A model generated the notes under the pieces. The model was not told where the DNA came from, did not search any database, and was given only the letters and a program-made list of their open reading frames with translations. Shown here one piece after another: positions 57,213-64,000 of a stretch of DNA of 64,000 nucleotides. The translations under genes were made by a program, and so were the position numbers. The first letter of the stretch is position 1, and each line of letters begins with the position of its first letter. Origin of the DNA: Prochlorococcus sp. HOT208_60m_813B04 (GTDB taxonomy: Bacteria; Cyanobacteriota; Cyanobacteriia; PCC-6307; Cyanobiaceae); NCBI GenBank assembly GCA_002025975.1, contig MWOU01000108.1:25608-89607 (forward strand). The letters run 5' to 3'.

Positions 57213-58195
57213 GAATTATATTCTGGGGAACACCTGAATATTCAATTCCTAGTCTTGATATTTTTATTAAATCTAAGCACGAGGTAATTGCAGTAGTTAG
57301 CCAACCGGATAAGAAGAGATCTAGGGGAAATAAATTAATAGCCTCACCTGTAAAAAGTATTGCTGAGAAAGAATCTATAAAAATTTATACTCCAGAAAAA
57401 ATCAGGGGCAATATAGATTTTATAAATGAACTTAAATCACTTTCTTGTGATTTATTTATTGTTATAGCTTACGGGAAAATTTTACCCAAAGAGATATTGG
57501 AAATCCCAAAATTTGGTTGCTGGAACGCACATGCTTCATTACTGCCAAGATGGCGTGGTGCAGCCCCAATTCAATGGTCCCTAATAAGAGGCGATGAATT
57601 TACTGGTGTAGGAATTATGAAAATGAATGAGGGACTAGATACTGGCGAAATATTGTTGGAAGAAAAAATTAAAATCAATAATAACGATAATTTAAATACA
57701 CTATCGGAAAAACTTAGTATTTTATCGGCGAAATTATTTTTAAATGCTACATCTATAATCGAAGAAAATATTAATAAAAATACAAATCCTCAATTAATAA
57801 AACAAAATACCCTTGGAAGAGAAATTACTTACGCAAGAATGATTGAAAAATCAGACTTTAAAGTTGATTGGGGTAATGAGGCAATTAAAATTTCTCAAAA
57901 AATAAAAGGATTATACCCACGAACAAATACAAATTTTAGAGGTAAGAACCTTAAAGTACTTAAAATCAAAGTCTTGACTAGTGATGTAATTAAAAATGAA
58001 AAATACCTTTTCATGAGCAATTATTCAAGACCAGGCATTATTCTTGCTGTAATAGAAAATGAAGGAATTATAATTTCAACTAAAACTGATCCGATTATTT
58101 TGTTAGAGGCAAAACTTGAAGGCAAAAACATTTCTAGCAAAAAGCAATTGATTCAACAGTTAAAGCCATCAGCAGGTGAATATCTCTCAGATTAA
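57209..58195 (+). CDS. fmt: Methionyl-tRNA formyltransferase
   Basis: Fmt formylates Met-tRNA-fMet so that it can initiate translation. The 328-aa protein has the N-terminal Rossmann part (RIIFWGTPEYSIPSLDIFIK), the active-site motif NAHASLLPRWRGAAPIQW with Asn/His/Asp, GIMKMNEGLDTGEILLEE, and the C-terminal tRNA-binding domain ending IQQLKPSAGEYLSD. The start is GTG overlapping the tldE stop (GTGA). The stop shares TTAA with the convergent terC gene. Confidence 0.95.
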   Translation: MRIIFWGTPEYSIPSLDIFIKSKHEVIAVVSQPDKKRSRGNKLIASPVKSIAEKESIKIYTPEKIRGNIDFINELKSLSCDLFIVIAYGKILPKEILEIPKFGCWNAHASLLPRWRGAAPIQWSLIRGDEFTGVGIMKMNEGLDTGEILLEEKIKINNNDNLNTLSEKLSILSAKLFLNATSIIEENINKNTNPQLIKQNTLGREITYARMIEKSDFKVDWGNEAIKISQKIKGLYPRTNTNFRGKNLKVLKIKVLTSDVIKNEKYLFMSNYSRPGIILAVIENEGIIISTKTDPIILLEAKLEGKNISSKKQLIQQLKPSAGEYLSD

Positions 58196-58902
58196 GTTTT
58201 AGAATCTTTTTTAGAGAATCCCCAAATGAAAGCAAAAAGAATCAAAAAATAAAAATAATAGTCTGGAAGAATAGATTCTTTAATTAACGTATTTAGTAAA
58301 AGTTTAATCCCAACTATTAAAATTGCTACGTAACCGGCTGTTTCTAATCTAGAAAATATATCCAGAAGTTTTAGAAAAATCCCCGATGTAAATCTTAAGG
58401 CTAATACTCCAATCACTGCTCCAAATATAATTAATATGTATTGATCACTTATAGCTACTGCAGTAGTGATACTGTCTATGGAAAAAGCAAAATCAGTAAT
58501 TGAAAGAAGCGCTACGACCCTTAAAAACCTAAAATTATTTTTATTATTATCTGTCCCATTTTCAGCGTTTTCTATATCTGAATTTAAAAAAACATTAGAG
58601 AAGAATAAATAAATTAAATAAAAACCAGCAAAAACTCTAATAAGAATAAACTTTAGAAGAACATTAGATAATATTATGAGAATAATTCTAAATAATAAAG
58701 ATATTGTTATACCAATATTTAAGGCTCTTGACCTTAATTCTGAACTATCGAGGGATTTAGTAAGAGAAGCTAGTGCTACAGCATTGTCTGCAGATAATAA
58801 TAATTCTAAAGCAATTAATATTGGTAAAAGTGTAAAGATTTCGTACCAACTGTCTACCTGATCTAGTGTGGGTATAAAAGAATTTATTGCGGCAGAATCC
58901 AT
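58192..58902 (-). CDS. TerC-family membrane protein
   Basis: The 236-aa protein has about seven membrane helices and the TerC acidic signatures: LELLLSADNAVALASLTKSL near residue 35 and FAFSIDSITTAVAISDQYI near 137. TerC proteins are linked to metal ion (Mn2+) homeostasis and to membrane/thylakoid protein insertion in plastids. I placed the start at the ATG 58902; a TTG directly before it would add one residue. The last bases (TTAA) overlap fmt. It is divergent from mfd across 74 bp. Confidence 0.85.
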   Translation of the reverse strand: MDSAAINSFIPTLDQVDSWYEIFTLLPILIALELLLSADNAVALASLTKSLDSSELRSRALNIGITISLLFRIILIILSNVLLKFILIRVFAGFYLIYLFFSNVFLNSDIENAENGTDNNKNNFRFLRVVALLSITDFAFSIDSITTAVAISDQYILIIFGAVIGVLALRFTSGIFLKLLDIFSRLETAGYVAILIVGIKLLLNTLIKESILPDYYFYFLILFAFIWGFSKKDSKT

Positions 58903-58976
58903 CAAATATTATTCACAATCAGTATAAAATCTAATATAATGTATCGGTTATTTGTAATCAAGATTGATAGTTATAA

Positions 58977-61900
58977 ATGAGTTTAAATACTTTAGTTGAT
59001 TATATTTCGAACTCACAAATTACTTCTGAATTAATAAAAAGAATTTCAAAAAATAATGAATTAAATATTGTTGGTTCAAGTAGATATGCAAAATCAATAA
59101 TATTAGATAGCATCGCGAAAAAAGAGGAAAAAAATATATTATTAATTTGTCCTAATGTAGAAATTGCCTACAAATGGATTGGTTATTTTGAAAGTATAAA
59201 TGATAAAGCAGTTTTATATTATCCTCCAACAGAACATCTACCATACTCATCAATTAATAAATCCAAAGAGATTGAATTTAGTCAACTTACTGTTTTATCC
59301 AAATTAATAAAAAAAGAGAAAAATGAACTTAATATTGTTATTTCAACTGAGAGATCACTACAACCTCATCTAATAAATAAAAACCTATTAGTTGAAAACA
59401 AGTTAGATTTGCATAAAGGAGTTCAAATCGAGATTCAAGAATTAGCAAATAAACTTACTTTGTTAGGCTATACAAAGGATAATGTAACTTCAACTGAAGG
59501 ATTCTGGAGTAGGAGAGGGGAAATAATAGATATTTATCCTGTCAATAATGAGTTTCCTATAAGATTAGAATTTTTTGATAATGTCATTGAGAAAATAAGA
59601 GAATATGATCCCCTTACACAGAAAACATTAGAAAGTATAAATAATATTGAAATAATACAGGCTGGATTTGATTTGCTAATAAAAGATAAGTTAAATAATT
59701 TATCCAAGAACAATCTTTTTAATTCAGAAGATATAAATAAAAATAATCTTGATCGTTATTTAGGAATAATTGAAGAAGAACCCTCAAACATAATAGATTT
59801 TATAAATAGGGAAACAATTCTTGTAATTGATGAATTAGAAGATTGTAAAAAATTTGCAAATAATTGGTATCTAGATTCAGAAAGTAATTTTGATAATTGT
59901 ACGTATGAATTAAATGAGAACCTTAAAAATAATGAAATTAATTTAGAGGCCAAACCTAATTTGCATTTAAAGTTTGACGAAATATTAAAATCACTAGGAA
60001 ATTTTAATTTAATAAAATTTTATGAATTTGAATCTAAAATCAATATCGATAATAGATTTTTGTTAAACGATAAAAGATTAAATTCTTACTCTAAAAATAT
60101 AGGGAAATTATCCAATGATATAAATAAAAATATAAAAAATAATGAAAAAGTATGGATATTATCAGCGCAACCATTGAGAACAAGGACTTTACTTTTTGAG
60201 CACGAATGTAATGCAAACTTCTTAAACAATCCTAATGATATTGATGAAGCATATAAATCAATAAATAATTCTACTCCTCTAATTTTAAAAAATAAGAACA
60301 ATTACGAAATCGAGGGGTTTTATCTTCCGATATGGAAAGTTGTCCTGATAACAGATAAAGAATTATTTTCACAACAATCTCTTTTTAATAATGTATTCAT
60401 AAGAAGAAAAAAAAGAAGTGTCAATTCAAATATAAATGTAAATAAGATTAGTCCCGGTGATTTTATAGTTCATAAAAATCATGGAATAGGAAAATTTTTA
60501 AAAATAGAAAAAATAAATATAACTGGAGAATCAAGAGATTATTTAGTCATTCAGTATCAGGATGGAAAAATAAGTGTTGCGGCTGATCAACTTGGTAGTG
60601 TTAACAGATATAGATCAAGCGGAAAAATAAAGCCGAAAATAAATAAATTAGGAGGGACAGAATGGGAAAAAATAAAAGAAAAAAATAAGAAACAAATCAA
60701 AAAAGTTGCTGTCGATATTTTAAAACTTTATGCAAAGAGAGAAAAATTAAAGGGTTACATTTACCCAGAAGATGGTCCTTGGCAAGATGAATTAGAGGAA
60801 TCATTTCCTTATCAACCAACACCTGACCAAATTACTGCTGTAGAAGAAATAAAATCTGATATGGAAAGTGAAAAGCCAATGGACAGGCTAGTTTGTGGAG
60901 ATGTAGGATTTGGCAAAACAGAAGTAGCTGTTCGGGCTATTTTTAAGGCTATTACATCAGGCAAGCAGGTAATATTACTAGTACCTACAACAATCCTAGC
61001 TCAGCAACATTGGAGGACAATAAGTAATAGATTTTCACCTTACCCAATAAAAGTATCATTACTCAATAGATTCAAAAGTGTTAATGAAAGGAAGGAAATC
61101 TATGCAGGTTTGAAAAATAAAAAAATTGATTTAGTTGTAGCAACGCACCAAATTTTAGGAAAAGAAATAGAAATTAAAAACTTAGGACTACTAGTTATTG
61201 ATGAAGAACAAAGATTTGGAGTAAGGCAAAAGGAGAAAATAAAAAAAATCAAAACCAACATAGACGTTTTAACTCTCTCGGCAACTCCAATTCCAAGAAC
61301 TCTTTATATGAGCTTATCTGGACTAAGACAAATGAGCTTACTAAACACTCCTCCACCATCAAGAAGATCAATAAAAACATATTTATCTGAAATAGATATG
61401 GATGTTATAAGAACTGCAATTAATCAAGAACTTGATAGGGGAGGTCAAATTTTTTATGTTCTTCCAAGAATTTCTGATATAGATCAAGCTGTAAACAAAT
61501 TAAATAATATGTTTCCCAGCTTAAAATTTATTGTTGCTCATGGGCAAATGAACGAAACAGAGCTTGAAAATGCAATGATTGCTTTTAATAATGGAGAAGT
61601 AGATTTAATGATATGCACAACGATAATTGAAAGTGGATTAGATATACCTAAAGTAAATACAATCATTATTGAAGATTCTCACAAATTTGGACTTTCACAA
61701 CTTTATCAACTTAGAGGAAGAGTAGGTAGAAGCGGTTTACAAGCACATGCTTGGTTATTTTATCCAAATATAAATAAAATTAATGACGCTGCAAAACAAC
61801 GATTGAAAGCGATAAAAGACTTTTCAGAACTAGGCAGTGGATACCAACTTGCAATGAAAGATATGGAAATAAGAGGTGTTGGTAGTTTACTAGGAGAAGA

Positions 61901-62486
61901 ACAAAGTGGGAAGGTTAATGCTATTGGATATGATTTATATATAGAAATGCTCCATGAGGCTATTTCAGAAATCAGCGGGCAAGAAATACCTGAAGTTAAC
62001 GACACTCAAATTGATCTACCAATAAATTCATTTATACCTGCAACATGGATATTAAACAGAGAAGAGAAGCTTGAAGCTTATAAATCTGTTACTGAATGTT
62101 CAAATAATCATGAATTAACTGAATTAGCTACAGACTGGGTTAATAGATATGGAAACTTGCCCAAACCTGTTGAGTCCTTAATTATGATAATGAGACTAAA
62201 ATTACTAGCTAAAAAATGTGGTTTTAATAAGATCAAGCTCAAAAAGCCAAACATCTTGATAGAGACAAAATTAAAAAATTCTACTTTTAAAATTCTTAAA
62301 AATTCTTTGGAAAGTAGTGTTCAAAATAAATTTAATTTTAATGAAAGCCAACCATTTTCAATCATCACTATAAGGGGCTTAGGTGCAACTGAAATTCAAA
62401 ATCAAATTGATCAACTAATGTTGTGGTTCGGGTCTTTTGAAAGAGAAATAAAGAATTTCGATAAAGAACTTATTAAAAGAGATTAA
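58977..62486 (+). CDS. mfd: Transcription-repair coupling factor
   Basis: Mfd removes RNA polymerase stalled at lesions and recruits UvrABC. The 1169-aa protein has UvrB-like N-terminal domains (SRRGEIIDIYPVNNEFPIRLE), the RNA polymerase-interacting domain (PGDFIVHKNHGIGKFLKI), the RecG-like motor with Walker A in CGDVGFGKTEVAVRA, motif II LVIDEEQRFGV, motif III LSATPIPRTLY, motif VI YQLRGRVGRSG, and the C-terminal TRCF domain (ATWILNREEKLEAYKSV). It is intact. It belongs to the same repair pathway as uvrC at 15.7 kb. Confidence 0.96.
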   Translation: MSLNTLVDYISNSQITSELIKRISKNNELNIVGSSRYAKSIILDSIAKKEEKNILLICPNVEIAYKWIGYFESINDKAVLYYPPTEHLPYSSINKSKEIEFSQLTVLSKLIKKEKNELNIVISTERSLQPHLINKNLLVENKLDLHKGVQIEIQELANKLTLLGYTKDNVTSTEGFWSRRGEIIDIYPVNNEFPIRLEFFDNVIEKIREYDPLTQKTLESINNIEIIQAGFDLLIKDKLNNLSKNNLFNSEDINKNNLDRYLGIIEEEPSNIIDFINRETILVIDELEDCKKFANNWYLDSESNFDNCTYELNENLKNNEINLEAKPNLHLKFDEILKSLGNFNLIKFYEFESKINIDNRFLLNDKRLNSYSKNIGKLSNDINKNIKNNEKVWILSAQPLRTRTLLFEHECNANFLNNPNDIDEAYKSINNSTPLILKNKNNYEIEGFYLPIWKVVLITDKELFSQQSLFNNVFIRRKKRSVNSNINVNKISPGDFIVHKNHGIGKFLKIEKINITGESRDYLVIQYQDGKISVAADQLGSVNRYRSSGKIKPKINKLGGTEWEKIKEKNKKQIKKVAVDILKLYAKREKLKGYIYPEDGPWQDELEESFPYQPTPDQITAVEEIKSDMESEKPMDRLVCGDVGFGKTEVAVRAIFKAITSGKQVILLVPTTILAQQHWRTISNRFSPYPIKVSLLNRFKSVNERKEIYAGLKNKKIDLVVATHQILGKEIEIKNLGLLVIDEEQRFGVRQKEKIKKIKTNIDVLTLSATPIPRTLYMSLSGLRQMSLLNTPPPSRRSIKTYLSEIDMDVIRTAINQELDRGGQIFYVLPRISDIDQAVNKLNNMFPSLKFIVAHGQMNETELENAMIAFNNGEVDLMICTTIIESGLDIPKVNTIIIEDSHKFGLSQLYQLRGRVGRSGLQAHAWLFYPNINKINDAAKQRLKAIKDFSELGSGYQLAMKDMEIRGVGSLLGEEQSGKVNAIGYDLYIEMLHEAISEISGQEIPEVNDTQIDLPINSFIPATWILNREEKLEAYKSVTECSNNHELTELATDWVNRYGNLPKPVESLIMIMRLKLLAKKCGFNKIKLKKPNILIETKLKNSTFKILKNSLESSVQNKFNFNESQPFSIITIRGLGATEIQNQIDQLMLWFGSFEREIKNFDKELIKRD

Positions 62487-62558
62487 ATTATTAAATAATT
62501 ATTTAAAATCCGCGAATCAGTTTGATTTCGGTTAGGTTTATAAAAATTTATTTATTTT

Positions 62559-62720
62559 ATGGGTGAATATATAGACGTCGGTATCCAAACTTCGATATTA
62601 CCCTTATCAATTATTCTTTCATCCATTGTATTAGGCATATTTGCATTATTTGGAGATGAAACAGAAAATGATGATGATGATTCTGATTCAGGAAGTGGTG
62701 GCTTAATGCAACCTATTTGA
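62559..62720 (+). CDS. Small membrane protein with acidic tail, 53 aa
   Basis: ATG at 62559 reads GEYIDVGIQTSILPLSIILS, one membrane helix through SSIVLGIFALF, then GDETENDDDDSDSGSGG and LMQPI before TGA. The acidic, glycine/serine-rich tail after a single helix is not what AT-rich random DNA would give, so I take it as a real gene. No family recognised. It sits 72 bp after mfd and converges with the next gene, two bases apart. Confidence 0.65.
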   Translation: MGEYIDVGIQTSILPLSIILSSIVLGIFALFGDETENDDDDSDSGSGGLMQPI

Positions 62721-62722
62721 AA

Positions 62723-63091
62723 TTATTTATAAACAATTTGTTTTGACTTTCTCTTAGAGACTTTAAATAACCTATTAAATGAACCTATCATTAAAATAAG
62801 AGCAGTAAAAGAAGATACAAAAATAAAAATCACCAAAAATATCTCATACAGATATGAAAATAGATCAATCAATAATAAAAAAGATTTATTAAATGTTGAA
62901 GGTAGATTTTGTAAAAGCAAATTTTTATTAGGAATTAAATAATTTATATAAACTAATAAAACACTCAAAGTAAACAAAAAGAAAGATTCGATAAATAGTC
63001 TTCTTTTAGATTTTCTTCTTAAATTTATTTTTTTTTTAAAAATATATTTATCAGGTTTTATATTCAAATTTGGGATGTTTAAATCTGCCAT
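62723..63091 (-). CDS. Two-helix membrane protein, unknown
   Basis: The 122-aa protein starts ADLNIPNLNIKPDKYIFKKK with a strongly basic segment (INLRRKSKRR), then membrane helices FIESFFLFTLSVLLVYINYL and EIFLVIFIFVSSFTALILMI, and a basic end (SKRKSKQIVYK). The basic ends argue for both termini facing the cytoplasm (positive-inside rule). I recognise no family. The 88-bp gap to the DUF4335-like gene leaves room for its own promoter. Confidence 0.65.
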   Translation of the reverse strand: MADLNIPNLNIKPDKYIFKKKINLRRKSKRRLFIESFFLFTLSVLLVYINYLIPNKNLLLQNLPSTFNKSFLLLIDLFSYLYEIFLVIFIFVSSFTALILMIGSFNRLFKVSKRKSKQIVYK

Positions 63092-63179
63092 AAATCAAAG
63101 CTCAAAGAAAAAATTTGAACAACTCTGAAAAGAAATTAACCTATAGTATCGTGTTTGTATTTTAGATGCTAATTGCTCT

Positions 63180-63770
63180 TTATTCAGGATTTGTTAGTTC
63201 TTTTTTTTCTATATTTTCAAAAGGACTATAAAAATAAATAAAAGAAGAAGAGAATAGAATTAAAGAGCAAATTGCAAAAAATGGTGGAATAAAGAAATTG
63301 AAAAATTTAACTTTATTATTTAACCCAAATTTTAATTTTTTTGGAATTATAGTAGGTATATCTGTTTTTTTTATTCTTACTTTTGATGATTCATTTAACT
63401 GATCAAAACAATTTATGGTATCAGAAAGCAATGAATTACCAATCTTTAGAACTAAAGGTTTTACATTTGCTTTAGAGCTCTTGAGAACAATATTATGTAT
63501 GTAGAGATTATCGGCTTTTATATCGATTAATTTAGACTCATATATTGGAATTTCGTTTTTGATTAAAAGATTTGAATAAACATAAAATGCATCCATAATA
63601 GGCCCTAAATGTTCAAATTTGCCTTCAATAAGTGGTTTATCAACTAGGGCTAATTTCCATTGAGAAATTATAGATATTTGATCTTTATTTTCATTATTGG
63701 AATAATCTGGCAATCCGATTATTTCGAGACTCGCTGAAGATTGATGAAATGACAATTTATTTTGCATCAT
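63180..63770 (-). CDS. DUF4335-like membrane-anchored protein
   Basis: The 196-aa protein begins SFHQSSASLEIIGLPDY and continues with a beta-rich part (KLALVDKPLIEGKFEHLGPI, LYIHNIVLKS, NVKPLVLKIGNSLLSD) and one C-terminal membrane helix (FFIPPFFAICSLILFSSSFI). The ASLEI start, the FEHLGPIMDA segment and the position next to a DUF3038-like gene fit the cyanobacterial DUF4335 family, whose role is unknown. The start is ATG at 63770, or the next ATG at 63767. Its start lies one base after the stop of the upstream gene. Confidence 0.6.
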   Translation of the reverse strand: MMQNKLSFHQSSASLEIIGLPDYSNNENKDQISIISQWKLALVDKPLIEGKFEHLGPIMDAFYVYSNLLIKNEIPIYESKLIDIKADNLYIHNIVLKSSKANVKPLVLKIGNSLLSDTINCFDQLNESSKVRIKKTDIPTIIPKKLKFGLNNKVKFFNFFIPPFFAICSLILFSSSFIYFYSPFENIEKKELTNPE

Positions 63771-63771
63771 A

Positions 63772-64000
63772 TTAAAAATCGCATAAAAAATTCTTCAACT
63801 TTTGATAACCCTGATTTGAAATGCAATAAGATAAAGTAAGCAATGATTTTATAATAAACTCATCATTTTCAGCTTGGTTTAAAAGCTTTTTCACTCTCAT
63901 ACTATCTGTATTAAATCTCTCTTTAATCAACTCAATAAATCTCTTATTAAAATCATTCCAAATAACTGAATTCTCTTCAATATCTTCTTTAGATTTCAGT
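63772..64000 (-). CDS. DUF3038-like protein, C-terminal part; 5' end outside the window
   Basis: On the minus strand the frame is open from the window end to TAA at 63772 and reads KSKEDIEENSVIWNDFNKRF, then IELIKERFNTDSMRVKKLLN and IIKSLLTLSYCISNQGYQKL. This helical C-terminus resembles DUF3038, a cyanobacterial family usually adjacent to DUF4335. The start is not visible. The stop is one base away from the DUF4335-like ATG, so both are probably in one operon. Confidence 0.6.
   Translation of the reverse strand, partial: LKSKEDIEENSVIWNDFNKRFIELIKERFNTDSMRVKKLLNQAENDEFIIKSLLTLSYCISNQGYQKLKNFLCDF

Overview
The window is a densely packed, very AT-rich cyanobacterial chromosome segment. It carries an aerobic Mg-protoporphyrin monomethyl ester cyclase (acsF), HemJ, Ycf20, a CCB-type cytochrome assembly factor, the DUF1995/DUF2996/DUF3110/DUF3038/DUF4335 families, DUF1651 and many 40-80 aa proteins. 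Short intergenic gaps, few recognisable Shine-Dalgarno sites, frequent TTG/GTG starts and small DUF1651-type genes point to a high-light-adapted marine Prochlorococcus or a very close relative. That assignment is an inference from gene content and base composition. No strain is claimed.

Layout. 1-28.9 kb is housekeeping: dnaK (partial)-dnaJ-DUF3110, cyclophilin, ribBA, argC/purN, pgi/leuS, the tight dapF-desulfurase-DUF1995-dacB run, coaD, a flavoprotein, uvrC, hemJ-PHP, cobN, ilvE, metH, DUF2237 and an Ap4A-phosphorylase-like gene. 29-33.4 kb holds an unusual ribbon-helix-helix/J-domain fusion, three copies of a 12-bp-phased repeat around a small secreted protein gene, and a pheT broken by one base in an A11 tract. 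33.5-40.2 kb returns to core genes: rpmG-rpsR, a short RNB nuclease, metG-lptC, a CCB factor, cobU, trmL, tRNA-Met, clpS and DUF1651. 40.2-44.0 kb is an accessory stretch of about a dozen very small genes. It includes a thioredoxin-like secreted protein, a putative RHH regulator with palindromic operators, and a strong RNA hairpin. 44.0-64.0 kb holds a 2-Cys peroxiredoxin, an FtsH-like protein whose zinc motif is destroyed, rpmF, ycf20, a HAD hydrolase, paired GDT1 half-transporters, an RNB-like protein lacking its catalytic aspartates, acsF, tldD-tldE-fmt, terC, mfd and the DUF3038-DUF4335 pair.

Functional links. cobN, cobU and cobalamin-dependent metH connect B12-type cofactor synthesis with methionine synthesis. 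hemJ and acsF serve tetrapyrrole synthesis. ribBA, the flavin-reductase-like protein and coaD supply cofactors. uvrC and mfd serve excision repair. clpS, ftsH-like, dnaK, dnaJ and tldDE form a protein quality-control set.

Most noteworthy: the protease-dead FtsH homologue (NEVGR instead of HExxH), the pheT A11 frameshift, the RHH-J fusion with its neighbouring phased repeats, the RHH-like gene with palindromic operators shared with a divergent 50-aa membrane peptide, and the degenerate RNB protein. All gene calls come from reading the sequence; no database search was run.
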